Positions 45,739 to 54,571 of a DNA stretch of 64,000 bases are shown in pieces; the stretch's first letter is position 1; each line of letters starts with the position of its first letter. The stretch comes from Salinicola endophyticus. Lineage in GTDB: Bacteria > Pseudomonadota > Gammaproteobacteria > Pseudomonadales > Halomonadaceae. The translations under genes were made by a program, and so were the position numbers. The notes below the pieces were generated by a model that saw only the letters and a list, made by a program, of their open reading frames with translations, made no database searches and had not been told where the DNA came from. The stretch spans positions 157,476 to 221,475 of the forward strand of contig NZ_PZJO01000005.1 in the NCBI RefSeq assembly GCF_003206575.1, written 5' to 3'.

Positions 45739-46318
45739 GTGGCTCCTCGGCGTGGCGTTTCTTGACCCGCTGGCGGATGGCCCATTCGCCGGCGAACATC
45801 ACCAGCATCAGCGCATAGGCGATGCCGCCGTTGTACCAGGTCCACAGGGTCATGTCGGCGTAGAGCGCGGTGGCCAGGGCCAGCGCCCCATTGACGGCGA
45901 AGAATACGCACCAGGCCTGGGTCACCCGGCGGGTGTAGCGCACCGCATGGGGCGGCAGGTCCGGTTCCTGACGTCGGGCCAGACGTTCGATCAGCGGCGG
46001 TGGGTGGCGCAGGCCGTGGGCGAACAGCATCAGCAGTGCCAGATTGAGCGCGAACGGCCACAGCCGCAGGCCCAGCTCGGCGCTACCGGTGAACAGCACC
46101 AGCGCCAGCAGCGGCAGCAGGCAGAAACCCCAGCGGCGGTGGGCGGCAGGCAGCCGCCACCATGCCACCGCGGCGAGCGCGAGCAGCAGCGGCCAGGCGC
46201 CGAGGCGCGGCAGCAGGGCGTGAACCACGAAGGGCCAGGCCAGGCCGAGCAGTGCCACCAGGCACCAGAGCAGGCGCCGCGGTCCGGCGCGACCGTCGGA
46301 GGGGGCGATCACGGCCAC
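45725..46318 (-). CDS. COG4648-type membrane protein of the cluster
   Basis: A 197-residue membrane protein with about six hydrophobic segments and the recurring motif MLFAHGLRHPPPLIERLAR (about residues 95-113) and YTRRVTQAWCVFFAVNGA. This matches the small predicted membrane protein (COG4648) found in aryl polyene clusters between the carrier protein and ligase genes. Function unknown; an acceptor or assembly-factor role in the inner membrane is inferred from position. The start is a GTG at 46318, four bases after the ACP stop; it overlaps the ligase gene by 14 bases. Confidence 0.8.
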   Translation of the reverse strand: MAVIAPSDGRAGPRRLLWCLVALLGLAWPFVVHALLPRLGAWPLLLALAAVAWWRLPAAHRRWGFCLLPLLALVLFTGSAELGLRLWPFALNLALLMLFAHGLRHPPPLIERLARRQEPDLPPHAVRYTRRVTQAWCVFFAVNGALALATALYADMTLWTWYNGGIAYALMLVMFAGEWAIRQRVKKRHAEEPHASP

Positions 46319-46322
46319 CGTC

Positions 46323-46589
46323 TCAGTTGGCGCGGCGCGCTTCGACCAGCGCGGCCAGGCTCCTCAGGTTGGCGAAGTGCTGACGTGATGACTCGGCATC
46401 CGACTCCAGGGTGATGCCGTAGCGCTTCTGCAGGGCCAGGCCGAGCTCCAGGGCATCGATCGAATCCAGCCCCAGCCCCTCGACGAACAGCGGTTCGTCG
46501 GGATCGATATCCGCAGGGGTGACGTCCTCGAGCTCCAGGGTCTCGATGATCATCTCTTTGAGTTCGTGTTCCAGCGCTGTCGTGGTCAT
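46323..46589 (-). CDS. Acyl carrier protein of the cluster
   Basis: An 88-residue acyl carrier protein. The phosphopantetheine attachment site is Ser43 in GLGLDSIDALELGLAL. It carries the growing polyene chain. Aryl polyene clusters usually encode two ACPs, and only this one is present here. AAGGAAAGTAAGCCC precedes the ATG. The 163 bases between it and the chain-length factor gene hold three hairpins and no second ACP, so dosage of the ACP and of the chain-length factor may differ. Confidence 0.9.
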   Translation of the reverse strand: MTTTALEHELKEMIIETLELEDVTPADIDPDEPLFVEGLGLDSIDALELGLALQKRYGITLESDAESSRQHFANLRSLAALVEARRAN

Positions 46590-46767
46590 GGGCTTACTTT
46601 CCTTGTCACCATTGTCCTTGCCACCATCATCATCGCGGGGCCGCGATCGGATCGCGGCCTCGCCCTGCTGCCGGTGCTATACCGGCCTGCGCGCGTCGGT
46701 GGGCGACGCGCGTTACTGCTCATCAACTCATCAACTACAGCGCCGGGCGCCTTCAGGCGCCCGGCGC
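46590..46767 (-). promoter_or_regulatory. Three consecutive hairpins between chain-length-factor and ACP genes
   Basis: Perfect inverted repeats occur at 46639-46659 (10-bp arms, one-base centre), 46690-46712 (9-bp arms CGCGCGTCG/CGACGCGCG, five-base loop) and 46740-46767 (12-bp arms GCGCCGGGCGCC, TTCA loop). The last holds the stop codon of the chain-length factor in its loop. No U-tract follows any of them. Just before the ACP gene the 15-base unit GGTGGCAAGGACAAT is repeated as GGTGACAAGGAAAGT, giving two Shine-Dalgarno-like AAGGA sites. Confidence 0.6.
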
Positions 46768-47442
46768 GAGGGTCCAGCTACGCCCGGCCAGCGGGCAGCT
46801 CAGCGGCCCGCGCCGCTGCATCAGCCAGTCGATCACATCGAGCGGCTGCAGCGCCGCGCCGTCGGCCTCGGGCGCTGTCGAGAGCGCGAGGCGGCGCGCC
46901 CCCGGCGTGGGCGTCGTGCCCAGCACCAGGGCCACCGCTGCCGCCGGCGTATGCGGCGCGAAGTCGGCGAAGCGTGCCGGCACCGGCTGGTCGCCGAACA
47001 CCACCAGCAGACGCTCGGTGCCATCGCTGAGATAACCCTGTGCCTCGGCCATCAGTGCCGCCCACTCCGCACCGCTGGCAGCCACCGCCTGCTGGCTGCG
47101 GCGATTGCCGCTGGCGATCGAGTAGACGCCGATGATGGCGTTGTGCACCGACAGGCCGAAGCGCGCCGGCGACAGCGGTTCGCCGGCGTCGATGGCGTAG
47201 AGCATCTCCAGCGTGCGCTCGCCGTCACCGTGGCGCGAGGCGTGCAGGACATCGAGCTCGGCCACCGGGTCGAGCGCGATCAGCATGTCGCACACGGCGC
47301 GGCCGATCAGATTGAGGCGGCGGCGCAGCATCGACGGAATCGCCGTGCCGGCGGGCTTGGCGCTGGTTTCCAGACGCGCCTCGCCGGCGGCATCGCGGTG
47401 CGGGGTCCAGCCTCGCCACTCCTGAACGAATAGCTCCGTCAT
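46753..47442 (-). CDS. Ketosynthase-like chain-length factor of the cluster
   Basis: A 229-residue protein matching the ketosynthase-like chain-length factor family of aryl polyene clusters (ketoacyl-synt_2 domain). Recognisable parts are IPSMLRRRLNLIGRAVCDML (about residues 36-55), VLHASRHGDGERTLEML (about 63-79) and FGLSVHNAIIGVYSIASGN (about 90-108). It lacks a ketosynthase Cys, so it is expected to pair with a catalytic ketosynthase. The ATG at 47442 is followed by MTELFVQEW, typical of the family start; an in-frame start at 47487 would extend it upstream by 15 residues. It is the first gene of the operon. Confidence 0.83.
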   Translation of the reverse strand: MTELFVQEWRGWTPHRDAAGEARLETSAKPAGTAIPSMLRRRLNLIGRAVCDMLIALDPVAELDVLHASRHGDGERTLEMLYAIDAGEPLSPARFGLSVHNAIIGVYSIASGNRRSQQAVAASGAEWAALMAEAQGYLSDGTERLLVVFGDQPVPARFADFAPHTPAAAVALVLGTTPTPGARRLALSTAPEADGAALQPLDVIDWLMQRRGPLSCPLAGRSWTLAPGA

Positions 47443-47487
47443 GCGGGGTACCGACAATCCTGATCGTGAAAGCGAGCGTGAAAACAA

Positions 47488-47505
47488 GTGTCACGTGAGT
47501 GTCAC
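47488..47505. promoter_or_regulatory. Phased direct repeat upstream of the polyene operon
   Basis: GTGTCAC occurs at 47488-47494 and 47499-47505, 11 bases apart, 46-63 bases upstream of the chain-length factor ATG. Helical-turn spacing suggests a transcription-factor site. The protein is unknown. The rest of 47506-47790 shows no gene; it holds GC-rich palindromes near 47600 and 47725 that may end transcripts. Confidence 0.35.
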
Positions 47506-47795
47506 AGATTGACGCATCATAACGGAAAACGCGTCAGGCTCCGTGCAAGGTTTATGCATTTGTGCAGCGTGCGGGGGGTCAAGCGGGGCGTAAAGCGCCG
47601 GGCCTGGACCCGGCGCGCCCGGGAAGGACGATTCCACGGGCTCGGCAAGCCTACCCCCACTCACCCCGCGCCGACTTGATCTGGATTAACTTTCGCGGCC
47701 GCGGCGCTGATCACGGGGCCATGCCGTGGCCCCGGTCACGGATGCGCCAAGCCTACGCATGCCGATAACGCTTGCCAACCCGGGCTCGAAAAATG

Positions 47796-47825
47796 TTGTA
47801 CAAGACTTTTGCAGGGTGCTATTCT
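47796..47825 (+). promoter_or_regulatory. Probable promoter of the GGA-hairpin small RNA
   Basis: TTGTAC (47796-47801) and TATTCT (47820-47825) are separated by 18 bases, a reasonable sigma-70 promoter that would start transcription near 47831. I looked for the GacA box (TGTAAG-N6-CTTACA) upstream and found no convincing match. Confidence 0.55.
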
Positions 47826-47830
47826 CCCCA

Positions 47831-48002
47831 AGGTAAAGTTAGGGATCAGGAAGATCCCAGGCGCAGGACGCGCACACGCCACGGATGGCGTGCGGCCGCA
47901 GGGACGCGCGGCGAGACGGCAGATTGCGATGCCGTCATGTAGATGGATTCGACCCGATAGGTTCTCTTTGATGCCCGGCTTCCCGCTGGGCATTGTTTTT
48001 TT
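47831..48002 (+). ncRNA. CsrB/RsmY/RsmZ-type small RNA with GGA-loop hairpins
   Basis: A ~172-nt transcript predicted from its promoter, hairpins and terminator. GGGATC (47842-47847) and GATCCC (47853-47858) enclose AGGAA. GCGC arms at 47861-47873 enclose AGGAC. CACGCCA (47875-47881) and TGGCGTG (47886-47892) enclose the tetraloop CGGA. GCCGC (47895-47899) and GCGGC (47908-47912) enclose a loop with GGGA. A fifth stem (47915-47936) has no GGA, but a single-stranded GGA follows at 47945. Loops presenting GGA are the binding sites of CsrA/RsmA, so the RNA should sequester that repressor. It converges on the phnE-like gene and faces away from the polyene operon. I cannot say whether it is closer to CsrB or to RsmY/Z. 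Confidence 0.83.
47971..48002 (+). terminator. Rho-independent terminator of the small RNA
   Basis: ATGCCCGGC (47971-47979) pairs with GCTGGGCAT (47985-47993) over nine base pairs including one G.U, with a TTCCC loop, followed by TG and seven Ts (47996-48002). Confidence 0.9.
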
Positions 48003-48044
48003 GTGGGGTCGTCGCGGGGGACCACTCGCTTCCTTCGTCCCGGC

Positions 48045-49541
48045 TCATCGGCTGCACGGATCGTCGACCGGCACCTCGCGCGGGCGGAAGCGGCGGGCAG
48101 CGGCGTCGACCGCGATATTCAGCCCGGCGGTGATCAGCAGCAGAAAGAGTGCCTGATCGAACATCAGATACTCGAAGCTGGAGTCGATGTAGAACCCCAG
48201 CGTGGCGACGCCGAGCATGCCCAGCAGCGCGGTCTCGCGCAGGATCACTTCGGCGCGGTAGCACAACAGTGCCAGCAGATTGGGGTAGAGCCGCGGCAGC
48301 AGCTCATAGGCGTAGCGCCCCGACGCCGGCAGCCCGGACATGCCTGGCGTGAGGCCATCGGCGTGGCGCGCCACCAGGAAGGCGATCAGCGCGCCGTTGT
48401 GCAGCGCCAGTGCCAGCCACGCCGGTAGCATCGATGGCCCCAGCAGCAGCAGCAAGACGAACGCCAGCATCAGCTCCGGAGTCGAGCGCGCCACCACCAG
48501 GGTCAGCCGGCCCAGCCCCCGGCTGGCGCGGTTGCCGAAATGGCGGCTGGCCAGCGGCCACAGCAGCAGCGCCAGCACCAGACTCCCCACCATCCCCATC
48601 AGCGCCAGCAGCAGGGTGTTGCCGATCGCCGGCAGCAGGTCCGGCATGTCGCGCACCCAGGCCACCAGCCCTGCCGGGTCGCCGGCGAGCAGCGATGCCG
48701 GCCACAGGTCGTGGCTGACGAAGCGCCACAGCAGCGCGCCGTCGACCTGGGGCCAGGGCCCGAGCCAGTAGAGCCCGGCGACCAGCAGCAGCGGCAACAG
48801 GCGGCGATGCCCCCACCAGTGCAGCGTCGCGATCATCAGATAGAAGATCCACAGCAGGGCCCCGGCTTCGCCGAAGCGGCCCTCGCGGAAGGCACTCTCG
48901 AGATAGAACCCCAGCGTCGGCAGGCCGACGAAGCCGAGCAGCACGCTGGCGCGCATGGCGCACTCGAAGCGGTAGCGGGTATAGCTCGCCAGGCGCTCCC
49001 ACACCAGCGGCAGCTCGGCATAGATGAAGCGTGACAGACGGTCGACGCCGGCGGGCAGGGCGGCTGAGGGTGCGCGCGGTGTCAGCTCGAGGATCTCGGC
49101 ATAGACCTTGGCGAAGATCCCGGCATAGGGGATCGCCAGCGCGGCCAGTGCGGTGACCGCCGAGAGCCCGAACACCTGCAGGAACAGCAGGGCCCAGAAC
49201 AGTTCGTGGATCGCGCGGACGAAGGCACACAGCGCGCGCAGCGTGCGCGAACGCGGAAACAGCAGCGCCAGCGGGAACCCCAGCAGCGCGCCGAGGAAGG
49301 TGCCCCACAGCGCCACGCTGACGGTGAGGGCGATGGCGTGGAGCGGGTTCTCCAGGGCCAGCCAGTCGGGCCAGGCCAGGCCGCGGGCCATGCGCCACAG
49401 CTCCGCCCAGGGGGCGGCGGCGGTGACTTCGAGGTCGGCCAGCGGCAGCAGCAGCAGACACAGGATTACCAGCGCCAGCGAGCGCCGGGCGAGGGTAAGG
49501 CCGGGGCTGTCGCCACGCAGCCAGCCGGGGGCGGTGCTCAT
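48045..49541 (-). CDS. PhnE-type ABC permease, fused double domain
   Basis: A 498-residue inner-membrane protein that is two PhnE-like permease domains in tandem (about residues 15-260 and 285-495). Each carries a permease loop of the RxxxLLGxxGxPTLGFYLESAF or RETALLGMLGVATLGFYIDSSF type at about residues 192-213 and 440-461. Normally the ~250-residue permease forms a dimer; here both halves are in one chain. The EAA-like loops suit interaction with the ATPase encoded next. It is the third gene of a binding protein, ATPase, permease operon. The transported anion could be phosphonate, phosphite or selenate. Confidence 0.85.
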   Translation of the reverse strand: MSTAPGWLRGDSPGLTLARRSLALVILCLLLLPLADLEVTAAAPWAELWRMARGLAWPDWLALENPLHAIALTVSVALWGTFLGALLGFPLALLFPRSRTLRALCAFVRAIHELFWALLFLQVFGLSAVTALAALAIPYAGIFAKVYAEILELTPRAPSAALPAGVDRLSRFIYAELPLVWERLASYTRYRFECAMRASVLLGFVGLPTLGFYLESAFREGRFGEAGALLWIFYLMIATLHWWGHRRLLPLLLVAGLYWLGPWPQVDGALLWRFVSHDLWPASLLAGDPAGLVAWVRDMPDLLPAIGNTLLLALMGMVGSLVLALLLWPLASRHFGNRASRGLGRLTLVVARSTPELMLAFVLLLLLGPSMLPAWLALALHNGALIAFLVARHADGLTPGMSGLPASGRYAYELLPRLYPNLLALLCYRAEVILRETALLGMLGVATLGFYIDSSFEYLMFDQALFLLLITAGLNIAVDAAARRFRPREVPVDDPCSR

Positions 49542-50224
49542 GCGGACGTTGCGGCGGCGCTGGTCGAGGCGTCGGGGTAGAGCGCATCGAGATCGGCCAG
49601 GGTGAGTTCACGGCTGGCGGCATCCAGCTGGACCTGGCCGTCGCGCAGCCCGATCACCCGGTCGAAGTGGCTCAGCGCCAGGCGGTGCTGGTGCAGTGCG
49701 ATGACGCTGGTGGCGTGCTGGCGCTGGATCCGCTGCAGCAGGCGCAAGGCCTGGTGCGGGTCGACGCTGGCCAGCGGCTCGTCGCCGAGAAAGATCTCGC
49801 GCTGCTGATAGAGGGCGCGGGCGATCGCCACGCGCTGACGCTGGCCGCCGGAGAGGCGCTCCACCGGGCGGCGCAGCAGGCCGTCGAGGCCGAGCTCGGC
49901 GCACAGCGACTCCACCGCTTGCCAGGCTTCACGGTTCGGCCGCAGCAGGTTGAGCAGGTTGGCCAGGGCGCCTTGGCGCTCCAGCCGGCCCATATAGACG
50001 TTGTGGTAGACCGAGAGCAGCGGCACCAGGCCGTGGCTCTGTGGGCACCAGGCGGCGAGCGGGTCGAGCCGGGCGCGGATGGCCCCCAGCAGCGTCGACT
50101 TGCCGGCGCCGCTCTGGCCCAGCAGGGCTACCTGCTGGCCGCGCGCCAGGGTCAGCGACAGTCCTGGCAGTACGACCCGGTCGGCATGCCCCAGGTCGTC
50201 ACCGTCGAAGTGAAGGAGTGTCAC
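49538..50224 (-). CDS. PhnC-type ABC transporter ATP-binding protein
   Basis: A 228-residue ATPase. Walker A GQSGAGKST (about residues 36-44), Q-loop CPQSHGLVPLLSVYHNVYMG (about 58-77), signature LSGGQRQRVAIARAL (about 122-136) and Walker B IFLGDEPLASVD (about 141-152) are all present. The PhnC-like NVYMGRL after the Q-loop is typical of phosphonate-type importers. It energises the double permease, whose gene it overlaps by four bases. Confidence 0.88.
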   Translation of the reverse strand: MTLLHFDGDDLGHADRVVLPGLSLTLARGQQVALLGQSGAGKSTLLGAIRARLDPLAAWCPQSHGLVPLLSVYHNVYMGRLERQGALANLLNLLRPNREAWQAVESLCAELGLDGLLRRPVERLSGGQRQRVAIARALYQQREIFLGDEPLASVDPHQALRLLQRIQRQHATSVIALHQHRLALSHFDRVIGLRDGQVQLDAASRELTLADLDALYPDASTSAAATSA

Positions 50225-50230
50225 GCGCGC

Positions 50231-51082
50231 TCAGCGCAGCACGCCGATCGACTCACCGACCTCCTCGATCGGCGCATAGTCGGCGTTGCTGGCCGGGATG
50301 AAGCCGGAGCGAGGGAAGCTCTCAAGCAGGGCGGGGTCGGTCATGTCGAGCAGCGCCTTGCGCACCTTGGCACTGAAGCCCTCGCCGTAGCGCGCGTCGA
50401 CATCGCCGCGCAGGGTCCACTGATAGTCGGGATAGGTGGGCGACTTCCAGATCACTGCCACCTTGTCGGTATCCACCCGGCCATCGGCGACCGCCGCCTG
50501 CCACACGGTGAAGTTGACCGCGCCGACGTCATAGGTGCCGGACTCGACCAGGGCGATGGTGCGCGAGTGGTCGCCGGAGAAGCCGACCCGAGAGAATACC
50601 TGCTCGGGGGCCGCATCGAAGCGCTGGCGGATGAAGTGCTCGGGCATCAGCCGCCCCGAGGTCGAGGTCTTGGCACCGAAGGTGAAGCTGTGGCCGCGCA
50701 CCGCCTCGGGCAGCGCCGTCTCGGAAGGAGCGATGTCGGCTTGCCGATTGGCGATGAAGTAGCTGCGGAACTCGGCGTCCTCCTGGCCCTGGGCGATCGC
50801 CTGGGAGCCGGGTACCAGGCGGCGCGCCTGCACCCCGGAGAGGCCGCCGAACCAGGCCAGCTGCACCTGGTCGTTGCGGAAGGCGGTCACCGCCGCGCCG
50901 TAGGAGGTCACCGGCACGTATTGGACCTCGACCCCGAGCTTGTCCGAGAGATAGTCGGCGACCTTGGAGAAGCGCTCGACCAGGCGCGACTGGTCTTCGT
51001 CGGGAATCGCGGTGAAGCGGAAAGTGTCGGCTTGCGAGACGCTGCCGACCAGCATCAGAGCCAGAGCGAACAACCAGCGCAT
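50231..51082 (-). CDS. PhnD-type periplasmic binding protein (phosphonate/selenate-like)
   Basis: A 283-residue periplasmic binding protein with a signal peptide (RWLFALALMLVGSVSQADTF, cleavage about residue 17). The PhnD-like sequence includes IPDEDQSRLVERFSKVADYL, FRNDQVQLAWFGGLSGVQA (about 70-88), TFGAKTSTSGRLMPE and RVGFSGDHSRTIALVESG (about 165-182). This sequence is close to the family annotated as putative selenate-transport binding proteins, a sister of phosphonate binding protein PhnD. The ligand cannot be settled from sequence. The ATG at 51082 follows GAGGTCACGCC. The three genes form an operon downstream of hexR across a 126-base gap. Confidence 0.83.
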   Translation of the reverse strand: MRWLFALALMLVGSVSQADTFRFTAIPDEDQSRLVERFSKVADYLSDKLGVEVQYVPVTSYGAAVTAFRNDQVQLAWFGGLSGVQARRLVPGSQAIAQGQEDAEFRSYFIANRQADIAPSETALPEAVRGHSFTFGAKTSTSGRLMPEHFIRQRFDAAPEQVFSRVGFSGDHSRTIALVESGTYDVGAVNFTVWQAAVADGRVDTDKVAVIWKSPTYPDYQWTLRGDVDARYGEGFSAKVRKALLDMTDPALLESFPRSGFIPASNADYAPIEEVGESIGVLR

Positions 51083-51208
51083 GGCGTGACCTCGAGAAAG
51101 GTGTGTCATCGGGAAGGCGCAGTCGCGAGCCAACGGCTCGGGTGCGCGCCTCGGGCGCCTATGGTAACCGCTTTTGCCTATGATCTTTAAGGTGTCTCGT
51201 GGTGCGCT

Positions 51209-52069
51209 TCAGCGCCCAGTAGGCGGGAACTTGGTCGGGCGCAAGCTCTCCTTGATCTTGCGCAGATGCGGCAGGAACGACTTGCCGCGGCGCAGCGTGA
51301 CGCCGGTGGCGAGCACGTCGATCAGCGCCATGTGGATCATGCGTGAGGCCATCGGCATGTAGACCTCGGTGTCCTCGGCCAGATCGACCGGCAGCAGATC
51401 GGTGCACACGTCGGCCAGCGGCGAGCCCTCGCGGGTGATGCCGATCACGGTGGCACCGCTCTCGCTGGCGAGCTGGGCCACCTCGACCAACTCGCGGGTG
51501 CGCCCGGTATAGGAGATCACCACGATGACGTCGCCGGTATGCGCAGCGGCGGCGATCATGCGCTGGGTCAGCACGTCGTTGTGCGCCGAGACCGGCAGAT
51601 TGAAGCGGAAGAACTTGTTGTGGGCGTCGAAGGCGGCGGGGGCCGAGGCGCCGAGGGCGAAGAAGTTGATCTGACGCGCCTGCGAGAGATGATCGACCAC
51701 ACGCTCGATGCGTTTGGGGTCGACCGTGCGCCGCGCTTCGTCGAGGGCGGCGATGGTCGCACCGATGATCTTGTCGGTGTAGGCGCTGGCGTCGTCGTCG
51801 CTCTCCACGCTGCGGCTGACATAGGGCGTACCGCCGGCCAGGCTCTGCGCCAGCTGGATCTTGAAGTCGGGATAACCCTTGGTGTCGAAGTTGCGGCAGA
51901 ATCGGTTGACGGTCGGTTCGCTCACCGTGGCAGCCTGTGCCAGAGTGGCTATGCTCATGCCAATCGCGGCATTGGGGTCGCGCAGAATCACGTCGGCGAC
52001 CTTGCGTTCCGATCGGTTCAGCTCGTCGATCCGCGTTCGGATCCGGGCGATGAGATCGTGGTTGGCCAT
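51209..52069 (-). CDS. hexR: RpiR/HexR-type regulator of hexose catabolism
   Basis: A 286-residue RpiR-family regulator. The N-terminal helix-turn-helix (about residues 2-80) includes [33 protein letters not shown], and the C-terminal SIS sugar-phosphate-binding domain spans about 120-260 with [21 protein letters not shown] and [17 protein letters not shown]. Together with divergent zwf-pgl-eda this matches HexR, the repressor released by the intermediate 2-keto-3-deoxy-6-phosphogluconate in Pseudomonas-type organisms. The start at 52069 has GGAGACTC in front; an ORF extension upstream to 52156 would enter the promoter region. Confidence 0.88.
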   Translation of the reverse strand: MANHDLIARIRTRIDELNRSERKVADVILRDPNAAIGMSIATLAQAATVSEPTVNRFCRNFDTKGYPDFKIQLAQSLAGGTPYVSRSVESDDDASAYTDKIIGATIAALDEARRTVDPKRIERVVDHLSQARQINFFALGASAPAAFDAHNKFFRFNLPVSAHNDVLTQRMIAAAAHTGDVIVVISYTGRTRELVEVAQLASESGATVIGITREGSPLADVCTDLLPVDLAEDTEVYMPMASRMIHMALIDVLATGVTLRRGKSFLPHLRKIKESLRPTKFPPTGR

Positions 52070-52304
52070 GCTAGCGGTGAGTCTCCTGGCAGCGGGGCGT
52101 GCCATCACTGTTTGACACAAACCCTGCATCCTAGCCCGCGGCGCCGGTGGCGCCAAGCGATGCTGGACGAGCGCTCGACCGCAAACGGTAAGTTAGTGAC
52201 CGAATCGAGCGTCGTCGTGGGCATGTGATGCGCAAGTCGCGTGTCAACTCGGCCCGGAATGGCGTATTTTATTCGTAAATTAACCACTCAAGCGGAGGGA
52301 GGCA
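52070..52304. promoter_or_regulatory. hexR-zwf divergent promoter region
   Basis: The 235-base gap contains TTTGACACAAA (52111-52121), a short palindrome near the hexR start, and an AT-rich stretch TTCGTAAATTAAC (52272-52284) just before the zwf ribosome binding site (GGAGGGAGG). Either could be a HexR operator. Neither closely fits the published HexR consensus, so this is a weak prediction. Confidence 0.35.
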
Positions 52305-53774
<1,470 letters not shown>

Positions 53775-53789
<15 letters not shown>

Positions 53790-53822
53790 GTATGAAGACG
53801 GCTGAGTATGAAAACTGCTGAC
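53775..53822 (+). repeat. Three 16-base tandem repeats spanning zwf stop and pgl start
   Basis: TATGAAGACTACTGAG, TATGAAGACGGCTGAG and TATGAAAACTGCTGAC run head to tail. Unit 1 carries the zwf TGA stop (53787-53789). Unit 2 encodes a 9-codon mini-frame from ATG 53792 to TGA 53819-53821. Unit 3 carries the pgl ATG (53808). The units presumably arose by duplication. Confidence 0.9.
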
Positions 53823-54482
53823 AGCGGCCGTGAGCGCCTCGGCGCGCAGCTCGCCGAGGCCGCCGCCGCGGCGCTTGCCGCCGATCTCGCGAGCCAGCCG
53901 CGGGTGCTGCTGGTGCTCTCCGGCGGCACGACCCCGGCGCCGTTCTTGCGCCGCCTCGCCGCGCAGCCGCTCGACTGGCCGCGGGTCGATGTCACTCTGG
54001 CCGATGAGCGCTGGGTCGACGCCGATCACCCCGACAGCAATGCGCGCCTGCTGCGTGAGACGCTGCTGACCGGGCCGGCGGCAGCGGCGACCCTGCACCC
54101 GCTGACCAGTGCCCACGCCACGCCGGAGGAGGGCGTGGCGAGCGTGGCCGAGCGTCTCGATACGCTGCCATGGCCGGCCAGCCTGGTGGTACTGGGAATG
54201 GGCGGCGATGGCCACACCGCTTCGCTGTTCCCCGACAGCCTCGAACTGGGGCTGGCGTTGTGCAGCGACGAGGCGGTGGTGGCGGTGCGTGCGCCCAGCG
54301 CCAACCACCCCCGAATCACCCTGAGCGCCGCGCGTCTGCACGCCGCCCGGCGGCATGCGCTGCATATCGTCGGCGACGCCAAGCGCACGGTGCTGGCCCG
54401 GGCGCTGGCGGGGGACGACGTGCGCGAACTGCCGATCCGGGCCTTTCTGAGCTGCCCGCTGGCGATCTACTGGGCACCCTGA
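53808..54482 (+). CDS. pgl: 6-phosphogluconolactonase
   Basis: A 224-residue lactonase of the NagB/Pgl fold. It has SGGTTPAPFLRRLAAQ (about residues 38-53), the metal/substrate motif DERWVDADHPDSNARLLRETLL (about 66-87) and GMGGDGHTASLFP (about 129-141), as in Pgl. It hydrolyses 6-phosphogluconolactone to 6-phosphogluconate. It follows zwf by 18 bases and lies within an operon with it and eda. Its ATG sits inside the third tandem repeat, so translation may be coupled to zwf. Confidence 0.9.
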   Translation: MKTADSGRERLGAQLAEAAAAALAADLASQPRVLLVLSGGTTPAPFLRRLAAQPLDWPRVDVTLADERWVDADHPDSNARLLRETLLTGPAAAATLHPLTSAHATPEEGVASVAERLDTLPWPASLVVLGMGGDGHTASLFPDSLELGLALCSDEAVVAVRAPSANHPRITLSAARLHAARRHALHIVGDAKRTVLARALAGDDVRELPIRAFLSCPLAIYWAP

Positions 54483-54571
54483 GCAGGGCGGCCACGGGGG
54501 TTAGGGCGCCGACGCTCTGGGCTCACCGGCTAGCGGGGCCCGTCACCGATCATTCAACGAGGAACCTTGTC

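Noticed and set aside
46590-46752. Remnant of a second ACP or acyltransferase gene
   Set aside because: No reading frame here has an ACP-like DSL motif or similarity to an acyltransferase; the sequence is made of hairpins.
47700-47800. GacA box upstream of the small RNA
   Set aside because: I looked for TGTAAG-N6-CTTACA and similar forms and saw no convincing match, so activation by a GacA homologue is not claimed.
52070-52304. A clear HexR consensus operator
   Set aside because: TTTGACACAAA and TTCGTAAATTAAC are the only suggestive sequences and neither matches the published consensus closely, so the site is reported only as a low-confidence candidate.
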